Shown: positions 32,030-39,831 of the stretch, one piece after another
Numbering within the stretch: position 1 is the stretch's first letter
How the letters are laid out: each line of letters begins with the position of its first letter
NCBI GenBank assembly: GCA_011391855.1
Contig: JAABPT010000113.1
Span: forward strand, 1 to 44,546
Reading direction: 5' to 3'
Origin: Burkholderiales bacterium
Lineage (GTDB): Bacteria; Pseudomonadota; Gammaproteobacteria; Burkholderiales; Burkholderiaceae_C
DNA length: 44,546 bases
Position numbers and translations under genes: made by a program
Notes under the pieces: model-generated
Told to the model about the DNA's origin: nothing
The model's database searches: none
The model's input: only the letters and a program-made list of their open reading frames with translations

Positions 32030-32060
32030 CCGTGGCCGCCGGCAAAGGCCGCGGCCACGG
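32030..32060. terminator. Bidirectional terminator between convergent genes
   Basis: CCGTGGCCGC (32030-32039) and GCGGCCACGG (32051-32060) form a 10-bp stem. On the minus strand it is followed by CCGTTTTC, a short T-run, so it can end transcription of the minus-strand gene at 32108; on the plus strand it may serve the DUF2950 gene. A second hairpin CCCCGC/GCGGGG lies at 32075-32090. Confidence 0.6.
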
Positions 32061-32107
32061 TGTCATATCCATCCCCCCGCCCCTGCGGGGCCCAGGGGTG
32101 AAGCTGA

Positions 32108-32716
32108 TTACTTCTTGGCCGGCGCAGCGGTCTCGACCGACAGCGCCATTGCTTCGGTGTAGGTAGCCTGGATCTGGTCGCCCACCTTCACCAGCGCGAA
32201 CTGCTTGGGATCGGGCACCTTCAGCTTGACGGTCTGCTTCGGGCCCTTGAGCGTGAGCGTCTGGGTCTTGGCATCCGCTGCAATGACGTCGGCCGTGACC
32301 TCGACCTGGCGGCCCACGATGCCCGCGGGCTTGTCGCCGGCGGCCGAGCGGGCGGCATCGGTCTTCTCGACATTGCTGCGCAGTTCCTTGCCGTCCTTCT
32401 TCAGCGTCAGCGTCAGCGCTTCCATGTAGCGCGCCACCACCATGTCACCGACCTTGATCTGGTCGAAGTTGCGCACGTCAGGACCCGCCGTCACCGTCTG
32501 CACATTGCCCTCGGGGCCCTTCAGCGTGAGCTGGCGCTGCGCCTTGTCGATGCTCTCGACACGGGCCGAGATCATCACCTCGGTCACGATGGTGCCCGTG
32601 CCGGGAGCCGATGCGGCCATGGTGGCGGCCGTGGCGGCGGGCTTCTGCTGTGCCAGGGCCGGCAGGCAGGCGGCGCCGAGCAGCGCCGCGCCGAGGATCA
32701 GGTTTGTCTTGTTCAT
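32108..32716 (-). CDS. Exported protein with two internal beta repeats, function unknown
   Basis: A 202-residue secreted protein. Signal peptide MNKTNLILGAALLGAACLPALAQ. Two homologous ~60-residue halves follow: VMISARVESIDKAQRQLTLKGPEGNVQTV...FDQIKVGDMVVARYMEALTLTL and VEVTADVIAADAKTQTLTLKGPKQTVKL...FALVKVGDQIQATYTEAMALSVE. This is an internal duplication of a small beta-barrel (DUF5666-like) unit. The Lys in both VKVGD and IKVGD and the TLTLKGP motifs are conserved between the halves. Many exported proteins of this kind bind ions or are envelope-stress related; here no function can be assigned. A run of nine G lies 13-21 bases before the ATG. Confidence 0.75.
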   Translation of the reverse strand: MNKTNLILGAALLGAACLPALAQQKPAATAATMAASAPGTGTIVTEVMISARVESIDKAQRQLTLKGPEGNVQTVTAGPDVRNFDQIKVGDMVVARYMEALTLTLKKDGKELRSNVEKTDAARSAAGDKPAGIVGRQVEVTADVIAADAKTQTLTLKGPKQTVKLKVPDPKQFALVKVGDQIQATYTEAMALSVETAAPAKK

Positions 32717-32972
32717 GCAGTTCTCGATGGGGGGGGGTGAATGGGCGACCGTTGGGTCGCCGAGAGTGCAGACCGCCCGTACTGCCGACGGCCTGCACGC
32801 TGAACCGGCAGGTGGGCAATGCGAAAGGCCTGGTGAAGGGAACGCGCAGCGCTTCGGGCACGTTGACCCCGGTTTGGCGCAGCGGCGCAAATTGTCGCAT
32901 CATCGATCGGGGCAGCGTTGCCACTGCCACTCGGCATTCCGCACTCGCCACCCGGCACATGGAGCGCGCATC
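32717..32972. other. Intergenic region between divergent genes; nothing recognised
   Basis: 256 bases between two divergent secreted-protein genes. It must hold both promoters, but I cannot recognise their elements. The only notable feature is the run of nine G at 32729-32737. Confidence 0.35.
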
Positions 32973-33656
32973 ATGAACGTCATTCGACGACTGGGTTTGT
33001 TCACCCTGCTGGCATCGGCGCTCGTTGCGTCGGGCGCCTTCGCAGCCAAGCCGTCCGAGATCGACGAGGCCATGAGCCACGACGGGCTGCAGAAGGTCAC
33101 GGTCAAGGGCATCCAGTTCGCCTACGCGCGGCCCGGTGCCACGCTGGCCGACTACACCCGCGTGCAGATCGAACCGGTGCAGGTCGCCTTCCACAAGCAG
33201 TGGGACCCCACCCGCACCGGCAGCCGGATCAAGCTCGGCAAGGAAGAACGCGAGAACATCCGCAGCGGCGTCGCAGCGGCCGTGCAGGAAGAGTTCGTGG
33301 GTGAGCTGCAGAACAAGAGCAGCTACAAGGTGGTGAGCGAATCCGGCCCCGACGTGCTGCGCGTACGGGTGAATATCGTCGACCTCTACGTCAACGCGCC
33401 AGACACACAGAGCCGGGGCATGTCGCGCACCTATACGGTATCGGCCGGCCAGATGACGCTCTTCGCCGAATTGTTCGACTCCGAGTCCGGCCAGTTGCTG
33501 GCGCGCGTGATCGACAAGCGCGAAGCGCGCGACAACCAGATGTACCAGCTGTCCAACAGCGTGGTCAACCGCGGCGAAGTGCAGGACATCGCGTCGTCCT
33601 GGGCGCGCATCCTGCGCACCGCGCTGGACAACGCCCACGGCATCGGCAAGAAGTAA
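32973..33656 (+). CDS. DUF3313-like exported protein
   Basis: A 227-residue protein with signal peptide MNVIRRLGLFTLLASALVASGAFA. It has no lipobox cysteine. The mature part begins AKPSEIDEAMSHDGLQKV and contains GATLADYTRVQIEPVQVAFHKQWDP, VAAAVQEEFVGELQ, DVLRVRVNIVDLYVNAP and LLARVIDKREARDNQMYQ, which fit the DUF3313 pattern. Proteins of this domain are periplasmic or outer-membrane anchored; their function is unknown. The long open frame upstream (to 32442) overlaps the opposite gene and is rejected. The gene faces the FAH-family gene at 33673, 16 bases away. Confidence 0.78.
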   Translation: MNVIRRLGLFTLLASALVASGAFAAKPSEIDEAMSHDGLQKVTVKGIQFAYARPGATLADYTRVQIEPVQVAFHKQWDPTRTGSRIKLGKEERENIRSGVAAAVQEEFVGELQNKSSYKVVSESGPDVLRVRVNIVDLYVNAPDTQSRGMSRTYTVSAGQMTLFAELFDSESGQLLARVIDKREARDNQMYQLSNSVVNRGEVQDIASSWARILRTALDNAHGIGKK

Positions 33657-33672
33657 CCGCAGCAGCCGCTCT

Positions 33673-34443
33673 TCAGCCGTAGACGTTGCGCAGCGTGCCC
33701 AGGCCTTCGATCACCACTTCCACCGTGGTGCCGGGCTTCATGGGCAGCACGCCCAGCGAGGTGCCGCACAGGATCAGGTCGCCGGGCTCCAGCGTCATGT
33801 CCTGCGACAGCCGCCACACCAGATCGGCCGGCGCGAAGAACATGTCGGCCAGCGCGTAGCTCTGGCGTTCGCGCCCCGCCACCAGGGTGCGCAGCGTGGC
33901 GCCGGCGGGGTCGAAAGCGGTGTCGATCCAGGGGCCGAAGGCGGCGAAGCCGTCGAAGCTCTTGGCACGTGTCCACTGCGGGAAGCTGGCGTCGCGGTGC
34001 AGCAGTTCGATGGCGGTCACGTCGTTGGCGCAGGTGCAGCCGAAGATGCAGCCGGCCGCTTCCTCGCGCGCCACGCGGCGCGCCGTGCGGCCGATGACGA
34101 TGCCCAGTTCACCTTCGTAGGCCACCCGTCCCACCTCGGGCGGCGGCGCTGGAATCGCCTGCTCGTGCGCCGCGGCGCTGCCGGGCGACTTCAGGAAATA
34201 CAGCGGCTCGGCCGGATGCGCCCAGCCGTTCTTGTCGGCCGCGGCGCGGAAGTTGTTCCACAGGCCGACGATCTTGCCCGGACGGCAGGGCGGTGCGTAG
34301 GCCAGGCCGACAAGCGGCAGTTGCTCGCCGGTGGGTTGGGGCTGATCGAACGGGTCGCCCTCGAAGACCTGCACGGTGTCGCCCTCGATCCGGCCCAGGG
34401 TAGCCCCGGGCCGGCCGGGGTGGGTGAAACGCATCCAGCGCAT
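33673..34443 (-). CDS. Fumarylacetoacetate hydrolase (FAH) family enzyme, glc-operon member
   Basis: A 256-residue FAH-superfamily enzyme with a short N-terminal domain and the catalytic fold. Metal-binding acids are visible: E in YEGELGIVIG, E in EEAAGCIFGCTCANDVTA and D in the latter. The final LEPGDLILCGTSLGVLPMKPGTTVEVVIEGLGTLRNVY is typical. FAH members hydrolyse C-C bonds in 2-hydroxy- or 2-oxo-acid substrates, or decarboxylate or tautomerise oxaloacetate. It follows glcF by 18 bases, last of the six-gene operon, and may deal with a 2-oxo acid such as oxaloacetate or hydroxypyruvate from glycolate metabolism. The specific reaction is not deducible. Confidence 0.85.
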   Translation of the reverse strand: MRWMRFTHPGRPGATLGRIEGDTVQVFEGDPFDQPQPTGEQLPLVGLAYAPPCRPGKIVGLWNNFRAAADKNGWAHPAEPLYFLKSPGSAAAHEQAIPAPPPEVGRVAYEGELGIVIGRTARRVAREEAAGCIFGCTCANDVTAIELLHRDASFPQWTRAKSFDGFAAFGPWIDTAFDPAGATLRTLVAGRERQSYALADMFFAPADLVWRLSQDMTLEPGDLILCGTSLGVLPMKPGTTVEVVIEGLGTLRNVYG

Positions 34444-34461
34444 GGTGCGCCTCCTTAAAAT

Positions 34462-35724
34462 TCAGTCGGCCAGCGCGTCGTCGAGCACCTCCACCCAGTG
34501 CCGCACCGGCGTGGCGGTGCCCGACTGCAAGTGCTGGATGCAGCCGATGTTGGCCGAGACGATGACCTCGGCCTGCAATGGCTGCAGGTTCTGCAGCTTG
34601 CGGTCGCGCAATTGCGTCGCCAGCTCGGGCTGCAGCACGCTGTAGGTGCCGGCCGAGCCGCAGCACAGGTGGCTTTCGCTGGCGGCCAGGCTGACGTCGA
34701 AGCCCAGGGCACCCAGGTGCTTTTCCACGCCGCCGCGCAACTGCTGCCCATGCTGCAGTGTGCACGGGGGGTGGAACGCCAGGCGCATGGCGCTCGTCGC
34801 GCCGGGCCGTGGACGGCCGAGCTTGGACTGCAGCGCCGGCACCAGGTCGGGCAGCAGTTCGCTGATGTCCTTCGTGAGCTCGCCGACGCGGCGCGCCTTG
34901 TCGGCATAGGCCGGATCGTGCGCCAGCGCGTGGCCGTATTCCTTCACGGCGACACCGCAGCCGCTGGCGTTCATGACGATGGCTTCCACCTTGCCCTGCG
35001 AGGTGAGCCCGTCGACCAGCGGCCACCAGGCGTCGATATTGCGCCGCATGTCGGCCAGGCCGCCTGCGGTGTCGCCCAGGTGGGTGCGCAGCGCGCCGCA
35101 GCAGCCGGCGCCGTCGGCCACCAGGGTCTGGATGCCGGCGGCGTCGAGCACACGCGCGGTGGCGCTGTTGACGTTGGGCATCATGGCCGGCTGCACGCAG
35201 CCCAGCAGCAGGAGCACCTTGCGCGGGTGTTGCTGCGTCGGCCAGCGGTGGGCGCGCGCGCCGCCGGGCGCCGGCACCTTGGCCTGCAGCGCGGCCGGCA
35301 GCAGCGGGCGCACCATCTGGCCCATCTTCATGGCCGGGCCGAACAGCGGCGAGGTCAGGCCGGCCTTGAGCAGCCAGCGCACGGCCTTCTCGCCCGCTGG
35401 CCGCGGCACACGTTCCTCGACGATCTTGCGGCCGATATCCACCAGGTGGCCGTAGGCCACGCCGCTGGGGCAGGTGGTTTCGCAGTTGCGGCAGGTCAGG
35501 CAGCGGTCCAGGTGCAGCTGCGTCTTGCGCGTGACGGGCGCGCCTTCCAGCACCTGTTTCATCAGGTAGATGCGGCCGCGCGGGCTGTCGAGTTCGTCGC
35601 CCAGCAGTTGGTAGGTGGGGCAGGTGGCGGTGCAGAAGCCGCAGTGCACGCATTTGCGCAGAATGGCCTCGGCCTCCTCGCCATCGCGCGTGCCCTTGAA
35701 TTCAGGAGCCAGGTTGGTTTGCAT
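34462..35724 (-). CDS. glcF: Glycolate oxidase iron-sulfur subunit GlcF
   Basis: A 420-residue Fe-S protein of the glycolate dehydrogenase complex. Two ferredoxin-type Cys sets at C25-x2-C28-x2-C31-x3-C35 and C75-x2-C78-x2-C81-x3-C85 bind 4Fe-4S clusters. Then come CCG-type domains with GCVQPAMMPNVN, DGAGCCGALRTH, NASGCGVAVKEYGHAL and LCCGSAGTYSVLQPELA. Together with GlcD and GlcE it oxidises glycolate to glyoxylate at the membrane and passes electrons towards quinone. It lies 39 bases downstream of lrgB and 18 bases upstream of the FAH gene, in one operon. The order glcD-glcE-lrgA-lrgB-glcF separates the catalytic genes with a transporter-like pair. Confidence 0.93.
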   Translation of the reverse strand: MQTNLAPEFKGTRDGEEAEAILRKCVHCGFCTATCPTYQLLGDELDSPRGRIYLMKQVLEGAPVTRKTQLHLDRCLTCRNCETTCPSGVAYGHLVDIGRKIVEERVPRPAGEKAVRWLLKAGLTSPLFGPAMKMGQMVRPLLPAALQAKVPAPGGARAHRWPTQQHPRKVLLLLGCVQPAMMPNVNSATARVLDAAGIQTLVADGAGCCGALRTHLGDTAGGLADMRRNIDAWWPLVDGLTSQGKVEAIVMNASGCGVAVKEYGHALAHDPAYADKARRVGELTKDISELLPDLVPALQSKLGRPRPGATSAMRLAFHPPCTLQHGQQLRGGVEKHLGALGFDVSLAASESHLCCGSAGTYSVLQPELATQLRDRKLQNLQPLQAEVIVSANIGCIQHLQSGTATPVRHWVEVLDDALAD

Positions 35725-35763
35725 GGGCCGGGTGGGGATTGCGTCGGGAGTTGGGGGTCGGGG

Positions 35764-36477
35764 TCAGAACAGGCGGGCCATGAAGGGCATCAGCAGCGCG
35801 GCCAGCAGCACCTGCAGACCCAGGCCCAGCGCCGCATAGGCGCCGGCCTCGGGATGCACCTGCAGCGCCCGCGCCGCGCCCACGCCGTGCGAGGCGGTGC
35901 CCAGGGCGAAGCCGCGCACGGCGGGCGGCTTGATGCGCGCCGCGTCCAGCAGCATCTTGGCGGTGATGGCGCCCACCAGGCCGGTGAGCACCGCGAAGAC
36001 TGCCGCCAACGCCGGGATGCCCCCCAGTTGCTCGGCGATGCCCATGGCCACCGGCGCGGTCACCGACTTCGGTGCCAGCGACGCGATCACCTCGCGCGGC
36101 AGGCCCAGCGCCCAGCCGATACCCACCGCACTGCCGCTGGCGGCGGCCCCGCCGGCCAGCGCCGCCAGCAGCAGGGCACCGGCGCGCGACCGCAATTCGG
36201 CGCGGCGTTGCCACAGCGGCCAGGCCAGCGCCACCACGGCCGGGCCGAGCAGGAAGTGGATGAACTGCGCGCCAGAGAAATAGGTTTCGTAGGGCATGCC
36301 GGTGGCGCCCAGCAGCCCCGCCAGGACCACCACCGACCACAGCACCGGGTTGGCCCAGGGTGCGCGCTCCAGCCGTTCGTACAGCAGCGATGCCGCCACG
36401 TAGACCGCCAGCGTGGCCGTCAGGCCGAACAGCGGCGTAGCGGACAGGTAGACCCAAAGCTGGACGACGTCGTTCAT
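35764..36477 (-). CDS. lrgB: LrgB-family membrane protein in the glycolate operon
   Basis: A 237-residue polytopic membrane protein with about seven helices. The family motifs of LrgB/CidB/YohK are visible: MPYETYFSGAQFIHFLLGPAVVALAWPLWQRR, the central LPREVIASLAPKSVTAPVAMGIAEQLGGIPALAAVFAVLTG, and FALGTASHGVGAARAL. Bacterial LrgAB is known as an antiholin-like or pyruvate-transport (PftAB) system; the plant LrgAB fusion PLGG1 is a plastid glycolate/glycerate translocator. Here it is 10 bases downstream of lrgA and lies between glcE and glcF, so glycolate transport is the natural hypothesis. Direction (uptake or export) cannot be told. Confidence 0.9.
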   Translation of the reverse strand: MNDVVQLWVYLSATPLFGLTATLAVYVAASLLYERLERAPWANPVLWSVVVLAGLLGATGMPYETYFSGAQFIHFLLGPAVVALAWPLWQRRAELRSRAGALLLAALAGGAAASGSAVGIGWALGLPREVIASLAPKSVTAPVAMGIAEQLGGIPALAAVFAVLTGLVGAITAKMLLDAARIKPPAVRGFALGTASHGVGAARALQVHPEAGAYAALGLGLQVLLAALLMPFMARLF

Positions 36478-36487
36478 CGTGGTGGCC

Positions 36488-36850
36488 CTACGGCGCCAGC
36501 CGCGCGGCGCTTTCCCGCGGCAGCAGCGCGCGCAACACCCACGCGGCCACCAGCAGCCCGATCCAGGTGGACAGCACCAGCGCCACCAGCATCTGCACGC
36601 CGTACTGGCCGACCAGCCCCAGGTGGCCGATCACGCCCACGCCCACCGGCACGAACAGCAGCGACAGGTGGCCCAGCAGCGGCTGCGCCGCCACCTCCAC
36701 AGGCACGCGCACTGCCGGCCACTGCAGCAACGCGCCCAGCAGCACGAGCCCCAGCACCGGCCCGGGCAAGGGCAGCCCCGCCGCGCGCGCCAGCAATTCA
36801 CCGGCCGACTGGCACAGCAGCAGCAGGGTGAAGCCCTTCAGCGCGTCCAT
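36488..36850 (-). CDS. lrgA: LrgA/CidA-family membrane protein in the glycolate operon
   Basis: A 120-residue membrane protein with four helices. The LrgA signature is clear: LLLCQSAGELLARAAGLPLPGPVLGLVLLGALLQW and then LLFVPVGVGVIGHLGLVGQYG. It forms a functional pair with LrgB, encoded 10 bases downstream. The gene starts 13 bases after the glcE stop, inside the glycolate oxidase operon. Family background: phage-holin-like topology, roles in murein hydrolase control or pyruvate transport. The operon context favours a carboxylate carrier, perhaps for glycolate, with LrgA as the small subunit; this is inference. Confidence 0.9.
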   Translation of the reverse strand: MDALKGFTLLLLCQSAGELLARAAGLPLPGPVLGLVLLGALLQWPAVRVPVEVAAQPLLGHLSLLFVPVGVGVIGHLGLVGQYGVQMLVALVLSTWIGLLVAAWVLRALLPRESAARLAP

Positions 36851-36863
36851 GCCCGCGGCCGGC

Positions 36864-38015
36864 TCACAGCCCCGGCACCAGGCGGCCGGGGTTGAAGAGG
36901 CCGTCGGGGTCGAAGGCCTTCTTCAGTTCGCGGTGGATGCGGTCCAGCGGCGGCGTCAGCGGCGCGAAGGCGCCCGCGCTCTTGTCGGTGGCGCGGAACA
37001 GCACGGCGTGTCCGCCCGCGGCCACAGCGGCGTGACGCAACGTGGCGGCCGGCGCCGTGGTGCAGATCCAGCGTTGCGCGCCGCCCCATTCCACGAGCTG
37101 CTCGCCCGACAAGGCCAGCGGCGGCGTGGTCGCCGGCACCGAAAGCCGCCACAAGCTGGCGCCGCCTGCCACGGCGCGCAGCGCACCGACGAAGAATTCG
37201 TCGCGGTGGTCGCGCAGCCCTTGCCAGAAGGCGGCAGCGAGCACCGGGTCGACCACCTCGCCGCCGATCCTGGCCTGCGCCGCACGCACTGCCGCTCCGG
37301 CGCCCGACAGCCGCAGGACCAGCGTGCCTTCCCACCAGGCGCTGGCATTCAGCGGCAGCGGCTGGCCACCCCATTCGTTCAGGCGCTTGACGGCGGTGGC
37401 GGCGTCCATTTCCAGCCGCAGCGTCAGCGTTGCGGGTGCCACGGGCAGCACCTTCAACGACACCTCGCAAAGCACGCCCAGGATGCCCATCGACCCAGCC
37501 AACATGCGCGACACGTCGTAGCCGGCCACGTTCTTCATGACCGTGCCGCCGAAGCTCAGCAGCTCGGCGCGGCCGTTCAGCAGCTTGGCGCCGAGCACAT
37601 AGTCGCGCACGCCACCCACCGCCGCGCGCGCCGGGCCGGCCAACCCAGAGGCGACCATGCCGCCCACGGTGCCGCCGGGAGGCGGCATCTCTCCGGAGCC
37701 ATTGCCGCCGAGTGGCGGAACCGTTCTGGAGCTGTGGCCGCCTGCGGCAAAACGCGGCGGCTCGAAAGGCAGGCACTGGCCTTTCTCGGCCAGCGCCGCT
37801 TCCAGTTCCGCCAGCGGCGTGCCGCAGCGCACGGTGACGACGAGTTCGCTCGGCTCGTAGCTGCTGATGCCGGCCAAGGGTGCCACGTCCAGCGGCTCGC
37901 CATTTGGCGGCCCGCCGAAAAAGGCCTTGGTGCCGCCGCCACGGATGTCGAGCGGGGTCTTGTCGGCGCGCGCCGCCTGCACCTGTTCGACGAGTCGATC
38001 CAGTGCCGCATCCAT
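36864..38015 (-). CDS. glcE: Glycolate oxidase FAD-binding subunit GlcE, with a 22-residue in-frame insertion
   Basis: A 383-residue FAD-binding_4 protein; E. coli GlcE is 350. The start ATG overlaps the glcD stop in TGATG. Family landmarks: TPLDIRGGGTKAFFG, SYEPSELVVTVRCGTPLAELEAALAEKGQCLPFEPP, TVGGMVASGLAGPARAAVGGVRDYVLGAKL, FGGTVMKNVAGYDVSRMLAGSMG and the C-terminal KKAFDPDGLFNPGRL. Between EPPRF and TVGGM other GlcE proteins have only about four residues. Here there are 26, including H94-G115, which come from a 66-base segment (37671-37736) that looks like a palindromic element inserted in frame. The remainder is intact, so the protein should fold and work, with a longer loop near the FAD-binding Gly region. 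It acts with GlcD and GlcF. Confidence 0.92.
   Translation of the reverse strand: MDAALDRLVEQVQAARADKTPLDIRGGGTKAFFGGPPNGEPLDVAPLAGISSYEPSELVVTVRCGTPLAELEAALAEKGQCLPFEPPRFAAGGHSSRTVPPLGGNGSGEMPPPGGTVGGMVASGLAGPARAAVGGVRDYVLGAKLLNGRAELLSFGGTVMKNVAGYDVSRMLAGSMGILGVLCEVSLKVLPVAPATLTLRLEMDAATAVKRLNEWGGQPLPLNASAWWEGTLVLRLSGAGAAVRAAQARIGGEVVDPVLAAAFWQGLRDHRDEFFVGALRAVAGGASLWRLSVPATTPPLALSGEQLVEWGGAQRWICTTAPAATLRHAAVAAGGHAVLFRATDKSAGAFAPLTPPLDRIHRELKKAFDPDGLFNPGRLVPGL
37671..37736 (-). repeat. Candidate palindromic element inserted in-frame in glcE
   Basis: The 66-base segment has imperfect inverted arms, CTCCAGAACGGTTCCGCC and GGCGGCAATGGCTCCGGAG, around a short ACTC centre (about 37689-37731 on the + strand). 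GGCGGC occurs at its far end (37671-37676) and again just beyond its other end (37737-37742), as a 6-base target duplication would. The length is a multiple of three, so the frame of glcE is kept. No second copy is visible in this window. Confidence 0.55.
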
Positions 38016-39508
38016 CAGAACCGCTCCAGTTCCGGAAACGGCAGCAGCCCCCCCTTCACGTGCATCTTTCCGTATTCGGCGCAGCGCTGCAGCGTGGGAA
38101 TCACCTTGCCGGGGTTGAGCAGTTCGCCGGGGTCGAAAGCGCGCTTGACGGCGAAGAACTGCTCGCGTTCCTCGGTGCTGAACTGCACGCACATGCTGCT
38201 GAGCTTTTCCACGCCCACGCCGTGCTCGCCGGTGACGGTGCCGCCGAGCGCCACGCTGGTTTCCAGGATGTCGGCGCCGAAGAGTTCGCAGCGGTGCAGC
38301 TGGTCGGGGTCGTTGGCGTCGAACAGGATCAGCGGGTGCAGGTTGCCGTCACCGGCGTGGAAGACGTTGCAACACTTGAGGCCGTATTTCTGTTCCATGC
38401 CGGCAATGGCCAGCAGGATGTCGGCCAGCCGCTTGCGCGGGATGGTGCTGTCCATGCACATGTAGTCCGGGCTGATGCGGCCCGAAGCCGGGAACGCGTT
38501 CTTGCGCCCGCTCCAGAATTTCAGTCGCTGCGCCTCGTCCTTGCTCACTTCCAAACGCGTGGCCCCGGCGCCCGAAAGCACGTCGAGCATGCGGTCGATT
38601 TCCTCGGCCACTTCCTCGGGCGTGCCGTCGCTTTCGCACAGCAGGATGGCCACCGCGTCCAGGTCGTAGCCGGCGTGCACGTAGTCTTCCACCGCCGCCG
38701 TCATGGGCTTGTCCATCATCTCCAGCCCGGCCGGGATGATGCCGGCGGCGATGATCGCGGCCACCGCGTCGCCGGCCTTGCGGATGTCGTCGAAGCTGGC
38801 CATGATGCAACGCGCCAGCAGCGGCTTGGGCACCAGCTTCACGGTCACTTCCAACGTCACCGCCAGCATGCCTTCGCTGCCCACCACCAGCGGCAGCAGG
38901 TCCAGCCCCGGTACGTCGAGCGCCTCGGAGCCGAAGCTCACCGGCTCGCCCTGTACCGTGAGGCCGCGCACCCGCATCACGTTGTGCAGCGTGAGGCCGT
39001 ATTTCAGGCAGTGAACGCCGCCGGCGTTTTCGGCCACGTTGCCCCCGATGGTGCAGGCGATCTGGCTGCTCGGGTCGGGCGCGTAGTACAGGCCGTAGGG
39101 CGCCGCCGCTTCGCTGATGGCCAGGTTGCGCACGCCGGCCTGCACGGTGGCCGTGCGAGCGGCGCGGTCGACGTGCAGGATCTTGTTGAACTTGGCCAGG
39201 CTCAGCGTCACGCCCATCGGGTTGGGCAGGGCACCGCCGCTCAAGCCCGTACCGGCGCCGCGTGCCACCACCGGCAGCTTCAGCGCGTGGCAGGCTTTCA
39301 GTGCGGCAGCGACCTGGGCCTCGGTCTCGGGCAGCGCCACCACGAGCGGGCGCTCGCGGTAGGCCGTGAGGCCGTCGCATTCATAAGGAATGGTGTCCTC
39401 GCTCTGCCACAGCAGCGCGTGGGCAGGCAGCACGGCGGAGAGGGCGGCGACGGCCTCGCGCTGGCGTTCGGCACGCGAGGCGGCTTCCGGGGGCTGGGGG
39501 GCGTTCAT
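38015..39508 (-). CDS. glcD: Glycolate oxidase catalytic subunit GlcD
   Basis: A 497-residue FAD-linked oxidase, the catalytic subunit for glycolate (or D-lactate/2-hydroxy acid) oxidation. The FAD_binding_4 domain has the PETEAQVAAALKAC entry, VVARGAGTGLSGGALPNPMGVTLSL and IGGNVAENAGGVHCLKYG; the C-terminal oxidase domain has NVFHAGDGNLHPLILFD, GGTVTGEHGVGVEKL and FDPGELLNPGKVIP. Its operon partners and their order identify it as glycolate oxidase rather than lactate dehydrogenase. GTG 39517 is a nearby alternative start, but ATG 39508 follows GCAGGGC and gives the usual MNAPQ. A 17-base palindromic element (39542-39558) precedes it. It begins the six-gene operon glcD-glcE-lrgA-lrgB-glcF-FAH. 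Confidence 0.92.
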   Translation of the reverse strand: MNAPQPPEAASRAERQREAVAALSAVLPAHALLWQSEDTIPYECDGLTAYRERPLVVALPETEAQVAAALKACHALKLPVVARGAGTGLSGGALPNPMGVTLSLAKFNKILHVDRAARTATVQAGVRNLAISEAAAPYGLYYAPDPSSQIACTIGGNVAENAGGVHCLKYGLTLHNVMRVRGLTVQGEPVSFGSEALDVPGLDLLPLVVGSEGMLAVTLEVTVKLVPKPLLARCIMASFDDIRKAGDAVAAIIAAGIIPAGLEMMDKPMTAAVEDYVHAGYDLDAVAILLCESDGTPEEVAEEIDRMLDVLSGAGATRLEVSKDEAQRLKFWSGRKNAFPASGRISPDYMCMDSTIPRKRLADILLAIAGMEQKYGLKCCNVFHAGDGNLHPLILFDANDPDQLHRCELFGADILETSVALGGTVTGEHGVGVEKLSSMCVQFSTEEREQFFAVKRAFDPGELLNPGKVIPTLQRCAEYGKMHVKGGLLPFPELERF

Positions 39509-39541
39509 GCCCTGCACTGTAGCGGCTGCGCCCGTGGCCCG

Positions 39542-39558
39542 GACCCCACGCTGGGGTC
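39542..39558 (-). promoter_or_regulatory. Inverted repeat GACCCC-N5-GGGGTC upstream of glcD
   Basis: Perfect 6-bp dyad with a 5-base centre, 34 bases before the glcD start and 18 bases after the truncated acetyltransferase gene. Without a T-run it is more likely an operator for the glycolate operon than a terminator. Regulator unknown. Confidence 0.4.
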
Positions 39559-39576
39559 AGGATTGAATCGACTGCG

Positions 39577-39831
39577 TCATGCGGGATCGCCTGCGCCACG
39601 CGGCAGGTGCAGCTTCATGCCCTCGTGCGAAGCCACGAAGCCCAGGCCTTCATGGAAACCGGTGGCGTCGAAGGCGTCGTGGTCACAGCGCGGCAGCGGC
39701 GACGTATTCGATTCGCGCAGCGCGCCCAGCGGGTCGTCGGCCAGCATGGCGACGATGGCGGGCAGGTCATCGCGCGTGGCGCGGCGGAACAGCAGCGCGG
39801 CCCCATCCAGGGGCTGGCGGCCGGCGGGCAT
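39577..39831 (-). pseudogene. GNAT-family acetyltransferase with the catalytic core deleted
   Basis: An 84-residue remnant. Its first part, LFRRATRDDLPAIVAMLADDPLGALRE, is the usual GNAT N terminus, and the last part, FHEGLGFVASHEGMKLHLP, is the usual C terminus (FYExLGFVASHEGMKL). The ~80 residues between them that should hold motif A (the acetyl-CoA-binding R/QxxGxG/A loop) are absent. The junction is SNTSPLPRCDHDAFDATG. The reading frame is intact, so a short protein could be made, but it cannot be a working acetyltransferase. Its ATG follows directly on the stop of the FIST gene (TGA-ATG), so it was translationally coupled. It could be a recent internal deletion. Confidence 0.75.

Noticed and set aside
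32729..32737. Run of nine G before a secreted-protein gene, as in phase-variable promoters
   Set aside because: A single short homopolymer is weak evidence in GC-rich DNA; no sign of promoter elements around it.
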